This document shows, piece after piece, positions 1-11,898 of a DNA stretch of 64,000 bases (positions are counted from its first letter, which is position 1; each line of letters begins with the position of its first letter). The stretch is taken from positions 640,001 through 704,000 of the forward strand of contig JAWQEG010001436.1 in the NCBI GenBank assembly GCA_033782935.1. Direction: 5' to 3'. Made by a program: the position numbers and the translations under genes. The notes under the pieces were generated by a model that was not told the DNA's origin, searched no databases, and saw nothing but the letters and a program-made list of their open reading frames with translations. Source of the stretch: Petrolisthes cinctipes. Its lineage: Eukaryota > Arthropoda > Malacostraca > Decapoda > Porcellanidae.

Positions 1-766
1 TATGACAGCCATACAAATTTCATAGACCACTGTTAAAACTACAAAACAATTACCTATAAGTACTGTAGGGTACAGTATAGCTGTCGTCACCAGTACATGA
101 AAGCATTATAACCTTACTAAGAGGAGCGGTTGCATGTGTATCCTGCTTTCTTTCTTAGCTTGAGAGGCTCAAAATATCATGAGTTACTTTCCTTATATCT
201 TGTAGTCTGCAAGCCTGAATCTATTGTTTCAGTCTGGGGTTAAGAAAATAAATAAATACAATACTCCATTCTAATTAACAGGAACAAATAGATAAAAAGA
301 CCATAGTACAGTAATTCAGAAAATCGAAAAAATAAGGTATCATCATCTGACACTACTTAATATGAGTTTCATTACCGCCAAACTTAATAAAGTATAAGTA
401 TAATTATCACAATCCGTCAAATCTGTAGTTGGTAACTTGGCAAGTTATGTAATAACTCGCATTTTAGATTCTTTTGAAAAGCGGAATAATGAAAGGTCCT
501 TATTCCACTAAGAGGTGCTGGAACAGTTTGTTGCTAAACAGCCAATAATCATTATTCCAGTCACTAAATCAACTAAAAAAAAAAAAAATCTGCATAATCG
601 CACACCGCTCCTGTGAAAGTAAAGGAGCAAGGTGTTAATGATTCCTTGCAGTCGCTAGGTGGCTCTGCTATACCGCGACAACCAAAACTCCCCTAAGGGT
701 GGTCCGTCCTACAGTACAGTCTCCTCCACTGCCGCGTTCATCACTCCAGTGTTGTCAATGTTGTGT
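1..766. other. Unassigned A+T-rich sequence
   Basis: No supported gene. Short open frames here have no recognisable motif. A 13-base A run lies near 577. The last bases before 767 form the left flank of the first foldback element. Confidence 0.5.
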
Positions 767-1004
767 GTACAGCTCCGGCCAGATCAAGGGTCCACACCCC
801 ATCCATCAGCGACTTGGTTTGGGCCTCGTCGGATCTGGCAACAGTTTCAGGTGGAGAGAGGGGGAATGTTACTGGGAGAGGAGGAGAGAAATGGGGGCGG
901 AGCTATATAGGAGGGTAACGAATGATCAGGTAGAGAAGACGTGTGTCAGGAGGAATGAATGAAGCATATACTGTGAACGGTATCGAATTACCAATAGTTT
1001 AAAG

Positions 1005-1448
1005 CAGGGTTCTTCAAACTTTTTCAGTCGTGACCCAGTTTTTACTATGACATCATTCTCGCGACCCATACAGAAAGATCTTTTACAAATGACCAGAATT
1101 TTCAACCTAAGAAAATACAAGGCCAGAAACTGAAATAAAATAATTATGATTAAAAGGCATTCTAACCAGAATTATAAACAGAATTATAAGCACTGCCTCA
1201 CCTACCCCTCCCTCTCTCTCTCTCTCACTCACTCTGTCTCAAGAAGGCTAATATTTGTCCAATGATTTTGTTTTATTGATTAAATAATATGAATATTCGA
1301 TTGTAAAAATATTTTAGTAGATTCATGTATGAACTTCATATTTATTTTATTGTCACGAATATTATTATTCTATTTTATTCATGTATTTATTTTGTGAGCC
1401 TGCAACCCAGTTTGGAGGAATTCGGGACCCGTAATTTGAAGAACCCGG
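1005..1448 (+). mobile_element. hAT-like MITE inside the foldback arm
   Basis: 444 bp with imperfect terminal inverted repeats: CAGGGTTCTTCAAA on the left, TTTGAAGAACCCGG on the right. A perfect 8-bp duplication, GTTTAAAG, flanks it (997-1004 and 1449-1456). An 8-bp duplication and a CAGGGTTC-type end fit hAT elements. There is no coding content. Confidence 0.8.
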
Positions 1449-1725
1449 GTTTAAAGAAGTGCATACTGCATTAACGTAGGTGGATATAGGAGAGAAGAAA
1501 TGTGATGATTTGAGGCGAGGGTGAGGGGGAAGAGGGTAAGAAAAATGAAGGTGATTAGTTGAAAAGTAATAACAAACAAATATAATTAGAATATCTGTTA
1601 CATTATATCCTTTAAATAAAAGCACTGTCTTTTGTTCACCATCGTAGTGGGATAGACTACTGAATATATATTATCCTTTGGATATTAGACAGCTATCCCT
1701 GTATTCCTTTTATCCCTCGTGCTTG

Positions 1726-1928
1726 CCCCGTAGGGGGATATTGCCTGTAATGATGTGGGCAATACTTTAAGGGTTTTGGCGCCCCTTCGGCCCCCGCCAC
1801 TAGCTTACATTTCTTCAACTGTCCCTCCTTTCTTAATTCTTATTTCCTTCTTGCTTGCTGTCACACCTCTCTATCACCTTTTCCTGGTGCTATATGACCT
1901 CGCTGTTGCTCCACCTAATATCAATCAA
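1726..1928 (+). repeat. SINE-like element, left-arm copy
   Basis: About 203 bp starting CCCCGTAGGGGGATATTGCC and containing TTTTGGCGCCCCTTCGGC. A 14-bp direct repeat, ATCCCTCGTGCTTG, flanks it (1712-1725 and 1929-1942), the mark of a retroposed insertion. Its sequence resembles, from memory, a repeat abundant in decapod crustacean transcripts; this is not verified. Open frames inside are not genes. Confidence 0.75.
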
Positions 1929-2140
1929 ATCCCTCGTGCTTGTAGTCCACCCTATTTATAACCTTCTCCCAAGCCCAGCTGTTTTTTTGTTTTTTGTTTT
2001 TTCGGCAGAAGACGGTTTACTTTTCCAACTTTTTTAATAATCATAATTGTCAACAAATTCATTAAGCTATTTACCAGGATTTTTTCTTCTAAATATGCAT
2101 TTCCTTAAAAATAATCGAAGTTAAACTTAAATAGGCGCCG

Positions 2141-3333
<1,193 letters not shown>

Positions 3334-3547
3334 GCTGCGCCTATTTAAGTTTAACTTCGTTTATTTTTAAGGAAGTGCATAATTATTTAGAAGAAAAAAT
3401 CCTGGTAAATAGCTTAATGAATTTGTTGACAAATATGATTATTAAAAAAGTTAGAAAAGTAAACCGTCTTCTGCCGAAAAACAAAACAAAAAATCAGCTG
3501 GGCTTGGGAGAAGGTTATAAATAGGGTGGACTACATGCACGAGGGAT

Positions 3548-3750
3548 TTGATTGATATTAGGTGGAGCAACAGCGAGGTCATATAGCACCAGGAAAAGGT
3601 GATAGAGAGGTGTGACAGCAAGCAAGAAAGAAATAAGAATTAAGAAAGGAGGGACAGTTGAAGAAATGTAAGCTAGTGGCGGGGGCCGAAGGGGCGCCAA
3701 AACCCTTAAAGTATTGCCCACATCATTACAGGCAATATCCCCCTACGGGG
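3548..3750 (-). repeat. SINE-like element, right-arm copy
   Basis: Mirror image of 1726-1928, flanked by GCACGAGGGAT at 3537-3547 and 3754-3764. It comes from arm duplication, not from a separate insertion. Confidence 0.75.
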
Positions 3751-4027
3751 CAAGCACGAGGGATAAAAGGAATACAGGGATAGCTGTCTAATATCCAAAG
3801 GATAGTATATAATCAGTAGTCTATCCCTCTACGATGGTGAACAAAAGACAGTGCCTTTATTTAAAGGATATAATGTAACAGATATTCTAATTATATTTGT
3901 TTGTTATTACTTTTCAACTAATCACCTTCATTTTTCTTACCCTCTTCCCCCTCACCCTCGCCTCAAATCATCACATTTCTCCTCTCCTATATCCACCTAC
4001 GTTAATGCAGTATGCACTTCTTTAAAC

Positions 4028-4463
4028 CCGGGTTCTTCAACTTACGGGTCCATAATTCCTCCAAACTGGGTCGCAGGCTCACAAAAATAAATACATGAAT
4101 AAAATAGAATAATAATATTCGTGACAATAAAATAAATATGAAGTTCATACATGAATCCACCTACCATATTTTTACAATCGAATATTCATATATTTAATTA
4201 TCAATAAAACAAAATCATTGCACAAATATTAGCCTTCTTGAGAGAGAGTGAGAGAGGGAAGGGTAGGTGAGGCAGTGCTTATAATTCTGTTTATAATTCT
4301 GGTTAGAATGCCTTTTAATCATAATTATTGTATTTCAGTTTCTGTCCTTGTATTTTCTTAGGTTGATAATTCTGGTCATTTGTAAAAGATCTTTCTGTAT
4401 GGGTCGCGAGAATGATGTCATAGTAAAAACTGGGTCACGACTGAAAAAGTTTGAAGAACCCTG
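4028..4463 (-). mobile_element. hAT-like MITE, mirrored copy
   Basis: Inverted counterpart of 1005-1448. The same duplication reads CTTTAAAC on this strand (4020-4027 and 4464-4471). It must have been inserted before the arm was duplicated. A third, left-truncated copy ends at 24258. Confidence 0.8.
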
Positions 4464-4698
4464 CTTTAAACCATTGGTAATTCGATACCGTTCACAGTGT
4501 ATGCTTCATTCATTCCTCCTGACACACGTCTTCTCTACCTGATCATTCGTTACCCTCCTATATAGCTCCGCCCACATTTCTCTCCTCTCCCACTAACATT
4601 CCCCCTCCCTCCACCTGAAACTGTTGCCAGATCCGACAAAGCCCAAACGAAGTCGCTGGTGGAAGAAGTGTGGACCCTTGATCTGTCCGGAGCAGTAC

Positions 4699-4835
4699 CT
4701 CACAAGGTCAAGGTGTGAACCTCCAGTGTCATCGACTTTAGTATCCGAAACACATACCAGTATGAGTCAGTGGGAGCTTGATTGATGGGTGGTGGTGGCT
4801 TGGGTGTGATGTGGTGTTCTACGGAGGTAAAGTAG
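4699..4835. other. Unassigned spacer
   Basis: Sequence between the GTAC at the end of foldback copy 1 and the poly(A) end (poly(T) on this strand) of X copy C. Nothing is recognised in it. Confidence 0.4.
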
Positions 4836-4930
4836 TTTTTTTTTTTTTTATTCATTGCGCCGTGGCGTCAATCAACAGGCAGACAACAATACATAAGGGC
4901 AGGAGGGACCCATGAAAATCAAATGACTGC

Positions 4931-4965
4931 AACCACACACACACACATACACACACACACACACA
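4931..4965. repeat. (CA)n microsatellite
   Basis: Short CA-rich run within the 3' UTR of X copy C. Copy E has a GTGTGTGTGT run at the matching position (about 47682), so it belongs to the family. Confidence 0.8.
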
Positions 4966-5166
4966 TCACGAAAACATAACAGATTGAAGCACAAGAACAC
5001 AGACAAATATTTACATTATGACCTACTTAATTCCACCAAAACGAGGGTGGCGTACCAGAAGTTCCTCCAATACCTGGTGGTTCAGCAGGTGTCGACAAAT
5101 AACATCAAGTAGCAGGCCTCGGAACAGCAAGTGTCGGACAGTGGGGCAGGCCAGGCAATAGTGTTA

Positions 5167-5804
5167 TACAGGGTTATTCAAAACTACATTTACAAAATGA
5201 CAGGGTAAAGTCCTGACATGATGTTAAACATATTTCCATATGTAATTTTCAAAAATTTAAAAAGTTAATGACAGACATGAAAGCCAAATCCATTACCGTG
5301 GGCGAATAATCGAACACTTCTAAAATTAACTCCTCCCCCCCACAGCACCTCGTGTTCTCTCTCGGGTAGACGAGAGAACTTAATACAACGTATGAAGCAA
5401 TAAACCCTTATCGATCACGGGTATTGTTTTGTGGTCGAGTTACACTTACCGAGTGATACGTGTAGATGCCAGGGCGGTACTACTAACTTATCTGATATTA
5501 CAAGAAACAGGAAGCCTTGGGATCGATTAAAAGCCAACGGATCTGTTTGAATCCCATGATCGATAAGGGTTTCATTGCTTCATACGTATTAAAACTTGCC
5601 TCGTCCACTTAAGACAGAGCAGGGGATGAGGTGGGGGTAGGTGTTATTTTAAAGCGTTCGATCGTTCGCCCACGGCAATAGATTTGGCTTTCATGTGTGT
5701 AATTAACTTTTTAAATTTTTGAAAATTACATATGGAAACATGTTTAACATCATGTCAGGACTTTACCCTGTCATTTTGGAAATGTAGTTTTGAATCACCC
5801 TGTA
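5167..5804. mobile_element. 638-bp palindromic MITE with 8-bp duplication
   Basis: The ends are TACAGGGTTATTCAAAAC and the complement of TACAGGGTGATTCAAAAC. The 8-bp duplication TAGTGTTA is exact at 5159-5166 and 5805-5812. Complementarity continues inward for nearly the whole element; for example CTTATCGATCA at about 5407 pairs with TGATCGATAAG at about 5558. It has no coding capacity. The 8-bp duplication suggests a hAT- or P-like transposase mobilised it. It sits in the C-terminal region of X copy C and, when removed, restores the alignment to copy E. Confidence 0.85.
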
Positions 5805-5955
5805 TAGTGTTAGCACGAGGCGCTCGACACAAGCGACACTCAGTAAAGAGAGGCTCACCCTGCATCCCAGCAACCTGTCATGGTGGTTTGTGGCTAAGCC
5901 TCAAACGAGCAGAGACTACATTGTGCCTCCAAGCCATGAGGCCCTGACAAAGGCC

Positions 5956-8900
5956 AGCCTCCTCCACGTAGGAGATAGTGTTCCCTCTCACACTACAAGC
6001 CTCCTCCCCGAGCACCTGGGAGAGACTGTAAGAACCATCACCCACCTGGTACTTGGAGAGGTGACTACGACAAAGGTCCCCAAGGCTGGGACACTCGACT
6101 ATAAGATGCCGTACTGTCAGAGGAACCAGACAATCTTCACAGTAGGAAGGGGGAGCCCTCTCCATTAAAAAGCCATGAGTCAATAGTGTGTGGCCAATGT
6201 GGAGACGGACAAGAGCAGTCTCCCACCGGCGGGATAGGCCGCTGTAGCTCCACAAACCCAGGCACTGGCGGATGCCGCAAAGTTTGTTAGCCACGATGGC
6301 ATTCCATCTGTCCTGCCTGCGGGAACGAAAGGCAGCATCTATATTGGGTCGAAGGTTCACAGCAGGTACAGGATGACGCTTGGCAGGAGGCCGAGAACTG
6401 GAGACCGCAGCCTTAGCCAGGTCGTCAGCCCACTCATTCCCATCGACACCCACATGAGCCGGGACCCAACAAAATGTAACTCTGCGGCCACGACGACCCA
6501 GGAGGACAAGCCACTCGAGAATGGCCAACACCAGGGGATATGAAGAGTTAAAATTGCACAAGGCCTGCAAGGCACTACATATTCGAGTTTTGACCTAATA
6601 AGAATATGGTATAGGCAGAGGAGGGTGGCAAGATCAGCCTCCCAGGACGTATGGCCCAGGACCCTCAACTGATTAAATGCCTGGAGGCAAGAAACCTTAA
6701 GTGAACGTAAATGGGGAACCCAGTCAAATGTTTGTCAAAAAGGAGACCCAAAAAGCGAGTCTCCTCGACACAACGTATCTGATGACCATACATGAATAAG
6801 TCCGAATTGGGGTGAACACTTCGGATGTGGCAGAAATGCATATTAACCGTCTTGGCAGGAGAAAATTTGAAACCCATGAAAACCAGCCCAAGGCGACACC
6901 CTGTCGAGGGCAAGCCGCATGCGCCTCTCCGCCACTGACATTCGGAAAGCAGCAAACCAGACCGCCAGGTCGTCAACGTACATCGAGTTGGCTATACCGT
7001 TTGGAAAGGATAAGGCATTGGCATTAATTGCCACTGCAAACAATGTGACACTGAGGACACTTCCCTTGGGAATGCCATCCTCCTGTGCAATGGATGCTGA
7101 GAGGGCTGTACTAACCCTCACAGAAAAACTGCGACCACTGAGAAAACTCCTTAAGAAAGCGTGGAAGGGGACCCCACAGGCCATATGCATGTAGTTGCTG
7201 CAGGACGCCAAATTGCCATGTAGTGTCATAGGCTTTCTCTTAATCAAAGAATACACAGACAAGGTGTTGATGTTGTACAAAAGCATCACATGCAGCAGCT
7301 TCCAACCTGACCAGAGCGACTGTAGTAGAACGGTATTTACGAAAGCCTAACTGGGACTGAGACAGAAAAAGACCCCGTTTGAGGAAGTATACCAGTCTGA
7401 CATTCACCATCTTCTCAAATAGTTTACAGAGACAGGAGATCAAGGCAATTGGTCGGTAATTGAGGGCAACACTAGAGTCCTTGCCCAGCTTGGGGAAAGG
7501 AAGGATGGTAGCAACCCTCCACCCAGAAGGGAAGACACCCTCCAGTCAGATTCTGTTATACTGTATAAAGCTAGAAAAATTGTGATCACCTCCTCACCCA
7601 AGCGTCACAACATTGCATATGGGATGTTGTTTGGCCCAGGAGAAGTGTCGCTGCAGAGAGAGAGAGCAGAGTGCAGGTCTCTCAGGGTAAATATATGGTT
7701 ATAACTTTATTCTCCTTCCCCGAAAAATCCAGGACTGTCCGCTCCTGGGCTCTCAACTCATGCCTGACAGCCAGAGGTCGAGGTCACGGCTAGAAAATCT
7801 AGCAAAAGCCTCTGCCATGGTGTTGGCCACTGTTAAACCATCCATAATCTTAATTCCATTGACATTAAGAACAGGTTGAGAACTAGGAGAAAACTTCCCT
7901 GCCATCTTACAGACTCTCCTGAACACTTGGGTGAGTGGGGTTTTAGTATTAATTGAAGACACATACGCTGGTATTCTTAAAAAATTCTTTCCCTTCAAAA
8001 GCATGGGAAAGAAATATATCACTAATTTCCTATTCTTAAAGATTTCCTTCCTCTCCTGGCCTTAAATTCCTTCCCTTGAATCGAGTATATTATTGGAACA
8101 TGAAGGAAACATTTACCCCATTCCTTCAATAATTCTTTTGTTGTATTTTATCATGTACTGTTGATGTTTTCTTTATAACATCATAATATATTGGAAAGAC
8201 GTGCAACAGTATTGTATCACCGAAAGAAAACGAGTTTAGTAAATAAATGAGGCATTTCTTCCAAATTTCTAAAGACCTACCATACTCGGTTCAAAATTTT
8301 TGTTGGACTGGGTTGTATACGTCATTGGTCAGGTGTCTCCTGATTGGTCCATATACTCACCTAACTCCACCCTTCCACCCCTACACCACTAATATAATGA
8401 GAATCCTCTCTTGACACCATACTGCTCGTAGTGGTATATGTTTGTATATTATTTATCATTCTTTGATTCAAGATATACAATTTTTTTTATACCATTAGTC
8501 TCAGCAATGATTGTAGTGTCCAGATACATTTGTCACAACTCGATATAACATTAAACAAAGAAATGATGACGAGTAGAAGTGAACAAAGTTCCCCACTATA
8601 TTTATACCACTATTATTATCATCGTTTTTCTACAGGAAATATTAAATCAATGATGTTATAAAACATTTCATCGCATAAAACAAAACCTCGTGAGCACAGC
8701 GTGGTTGTGTTTATTGTTTATATTTTGCGCCCGGAGGACTCATAGACGTTAAAACGCACACACATTTATCATTTCCAAGGCACAGGGCTACCAACATGTA
8801 AACTTTTCCTTCCCTTCCAAAGAATTCTTTAAGCATAATGAAGGCAGGGAAAAATCCTTAGAAGGGAAAGATATATGTAAGGAAGGATTTTTTTTTAAGA

Positions 8901-9700
8901 ATACCACCGATAGGCCTTCCAAGATGCAGGTCGTGCCTCTCTTAAAACTTGTCTAGCCCGAGCCATTGCCCGTCAGAAGTCCTCTAAAAGAGGACGCAGG
9001 CGAGAGAAAGCAGCGCCCTTCTCCCGCACAGCAGTAATGCAGACTGGTGACCACCAACGGACAGGACGTTTTGGAAAGTAGCCAGAAGTATAAAGGATAA
9101 AGTTGAGAGCAGTAGAGTGGAGCATATCAATGAAATATGTTACAGTCTCGTCAGAGCTACCAAAATCTGCTATAGAAGAGACCGAAAAAGCTAGCTCTCT
9201 AAAAAACTGCCAGTCAGCCTTCTCTAATTTCCACCTAGGAGGACGAGACTGTTATTTTTTAAATGTATAGGGAAGTGGTCAATGCCATATAAATCGGGTA
9301 ACACATTCCAAGTAAAATCCAACAGAGCACTGGGTGAGTAGAGGAAAATGTCAATGGTGGTAAAAGTCCCACTAGGGCTATTAAAATGTGTCACATCTCC
9401 TGTATTTAAAACCCCTAATCCCTCATCCTCAATAAAAGAAGCCAATAAAACACCCCTGGGGTTGACCGAACTGTCACCCCACAAAGGATGACGACCATTA
9501 AAATCACCCAATAAAATAAAGGGAGAGGGAAGGTCCTGTACAAGATGGTTGAGATCACCCCTCTCAACTGTAACACTGGGAGGGAGGTATAGACTGCACA
9601 CAGTGTATGGGCGGTCCATAAAAACCTGTGACAGCCTGGAGCGGAGTGTCGAGCTTCAGGCTCGTGAACTCGAGGAGTTGTACTTGGGGCAGTAATTGGG
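5956..9700 (-). pseudogene. Element A ORF2: endonuclease, reverse transcriptase, RNase H (decayed)
   Basis: Minus-strand remains of an I/jockey-group non-LTR ORF2. The distal APE endonuclease half lies at 9224-9619 (LLGDFNGRHPLWG, later GIDHFP). A linker (ARARQVLREARPASWKAY) is broken by a MITE at 7970-8905. RT pieces follow: FTLRDLHSALSLCSDTSPGP near 7650, QLGFRKYRSTT near 7340, GIPKGSVLS near 7070 and an intact YVDD box near 6970. RNase H is partly preserved (WVPAHVGVDGNEWADDLAKA, about 6410-6480), then a zinc-knuckle-like YCEDCLVPLTVRHLIVEC (about 6115-6170). The frame shifts many times. The start of the endonuclease is missing; ORF1 runs straight into mid-domain near 9700. It is not functional. 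Confidence 0.8.
7970..8905. mobile_element. MITE-like insertion in element A
   Basis: About 0.93 kb with inverted ends: GGTATTCTTAAAAAATTCTT on the left and a matching AAGAATACC on the right. A secondary inverted pair sits inside (TTCCCTTC and GAAGGG). Removing it rejoins the element A protein (SWKAY to AYVSSINTKTPL). A likely imperfect 6-bp duplication reads ATACGC on the left and ATAGGC on the right. It is A+T-rich with no transposase. The superfamily is not assigned. Confidence 0.7.
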
Positions 9701-11565
9701 ACCCGTAGACGAGTCCCTGAAGCATGTAATATGTTAGAAGAAGGTAAAGGTAGATGAGCAGGGATATTCTTAGAAACAATTACATTGGTATTGTCCTGTA
9801 CAGTAGTGGTATCACTAACACTGGCAGATACATCAACATCCATAATACAGGTGAAAGAATTACTTCGCTGCTCAAGCGGAAGAGTAACTGAATCTTTTGA
9901 ATTCACAACATCCAAGGTATCCACATTCACTGCACGCCCCTCTGATGATCCCAAAGGAAGCTTGCGAAGGGGAATATCTGTTGAATCAAGAGATTCGTCA
10001 AAGCCACGAGAACGCTACTGGTGAAATTGAGAGGAGACTATGGATGAATCCACAGAGATGGTTGCCTTGCAAGGAGGAACATCCATGGAGTCGAGTTCCT
10101 CAGAGGAACCATGAAGACGTCCCTGTGGCAGTTTAGCTGACTTAAGTTTCCTTTTTGGAGAGCGTGTGGCAGCGGGAACCTCTACCACATGGACACCTTT
10201 AGCTAAAGTCTGAAAATTGTCATCAGTTGAAGGGTAACCAGAATGAGTGTCTGATATAGTTTCCAAGACAGAGAAAATATTATGTAATGAAACCTTAGAA
10301 ACCTTCTCACTAGAGCAAGAAACAGCTTCTTCTTGAGAGAGTTGAGAGGGTGCTGCAACCGATTTAGGGCGAAGGGAGGAGGCGTATGTCTTCACACCAC
10401 CATCCTTCTGTTGCCTGAAGTTGAGTTGATGTCTGGCACTACCAATGCTAATAAATTAGGTGTTACCCAAGTGGAGGATATCCTGCTCAAGGAGGTACAT
10501 CTTACTTTGGCGAGAACGTAAGGGGTGAGCATCCCTGTAGTAATAGCAGTAACTCTCTGACTGACACTCAGAAGTAAGATGTGAGTCAAGAGCAAAACAA
10601 TTACCACACCGGGAACTGTTGTTGCAGTTCCTCCTCCCATGACCAAACTCATAACTACAGAAACACTGTAAAGGACGTTCAACAAAAGGCTTCACCTAAA
10701 AAGAGGTGGGGTTAGTGTTAACACGATCTGGGATATGCGAGCCATAGAAAGTGAGGATGGTCATATCTTTGTCACTCGTTGGACACTGCTTGGGCACATA
10801 GCAGGAATGTCCTCTTCTGAGAATTCATACAGGTCCTCATTATATATACGCCCCTTGCTATAATTAAATGTTCGATGTGGTTTGATGGATTCAAACATGA
10901 CATCAGAAGGACAGGGGAGACTGAGGAGCATCATGGCCTGTGTAAGATCTTTGGCCCTAATTATAACACCCTTACCGTATTTTTTTATGTGGCCCATTGG
11001 TAGTAATCCAATTTCTCCATATACCTGGAAGCATTGATAAGGTTACCATGCCCATCCCTGTAGTAAGCCACAAACCAAAAGGGTATAGGAACCCGACGTT
11101 CTTTTGGTACATGCTCTACAGAGTCATTGAAGATAATTATTAGGGCAGTAGTCATTGTCACTGTCAACTACATTTGTGGACCGCATCATCTGAACTTAGC
11201 AGTGAGTATTCCCCACAGTCAGAAAATCTTTTGCCTCAAAAGCTGCTTTGGCAGCAGCATTTGTATTGAAAGTAATATAGCACCGATTAGATGTACAGTC
11301 ACTGTCATAAGTGATTCAGATACGAAGAACCACTCCAAAACACTTAATAATGGAGTGGATAGCGCCATACGAAAAGGATGAAAGTACATTCGTCAACATT
11401 AACGTGTCCAAACCGCTAACAGGGTTCGTCGATACAACACCCAACATGCTGGGTCTTCTCTTATTTGCAGCCTTCTGCATACCACCACGACCAGAGAGTG
11501 ACATCTCGATTACCTGCCTGGTTGACCACTGCTCGAGGAAGAGATTGGGGCTTTTCTTTATCCAT
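9701..11565 (-). pseudogene. Element A ORF1: Gag-like CCHC protein (decayed)
   Basis: Minus-strand ORF1 of element A, recognised by comparison with the better copy B at 25705-26773. It begins near 11565 (MDKEKPQSLP). The middle region is conserved (VVLRIRIT, VPFWFVAYY-like, GHIKKYGKGVIIRAKDL). Zinc knuckles of the CCHC/CX2C type follow at about 10540-10670 (FCSYEFGHGRRNC, RCGNCFALDSHLTSEC). A Ser/Thr-rich tail lies at 9700-10400. Such proteins bind the element RNA and form the ribonucleoprotein used for reverse transcription. Frames break near 10015, 10456, 10760 and 11170, so it cannot be translated whole. Confidence 0.75.
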
Positions 11566-11898
11566 ATATAATTAAATTTGTTATATTGGCCCCAGGATCC
11601 AGGAGCTACTACCTACCGGGCAAATGAATGGACCGAGCGCTGATCGCCGTGGGCGGTGTATCTCTTTTCCACCATCTCCCAGCCCAGACACCCAACCATC
11701 CAACACAGGACGGTCCCTAGAGGGCAGTCTCTCTGGAGAGCAGCACTGTTGGCTTGTACTGGCAGCCTATTGCATGAGAACCATTTAGTCTGTTCCCTCA
11801 CTGGCGACCTTATTAGCATGGGAAGCCCTCTCTCCCACAACTCGGGGCAGAGCAGGGGCCAGAGCCCACTCTAGTCTAGCCCACCAGGTCTTAGAGAC
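11566..11898 (-). other. 5' UTR of element A
   Basis: Matches 26774-27180 upstream of the copy B ORF1, including the block CTAGTCTAGC-CACCAGGTCT at the far end. The 5' boundary, about 11898, cuts directly into family X sequence of copy C. Confidence 0.6.

Larger units (their letters stand above)
3334..4694 (-). repeat. Right inverted arm of foldback copy 1
   Basis: Reverse complement of 771-2141 with scattered substitutions. It holds the mirrored MITE (4028-4463) and SINE (3548-3750). It ends in the terminal sequence shared with the element at 23484-25700. Confidence 0.85.
4836..5955 (-). pseudogene. 3' tail of non-LTR retrotransposon X, copy C
   Basis: Read on the minus strand, this is the C-terminal end of family X ORF2, then its 3' UTR and a poly(A) tail (poly(T) at 4836-4849). 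It matches X copy E at 47330-47788 closely. Shared features are a RHNVVSARLRL stretch, a Cys/His cluster (CRLCRAPRANT, continuing HYCLACPTV beyond an insertion), and a 3' UTR ending TGATTGACGCCACGGCGCAA before the A run. A stop interrupts the frame after SARLRLSHKPP. A 638-bp palindromic element splits it at 5167-5804. At about 5955 it joins element A ORF2 with no intervening poly(A). It is probably the distal part of the X copy whose upstream half lies at 11899-13889. Confidence 0.75.

Noticed and set aside
5408..5590. Paired GATCGATAAGGG blocks considered as an origin or regulator-binding site
   Set aside because: They are the inner arms of the 638-bp palindromic element.
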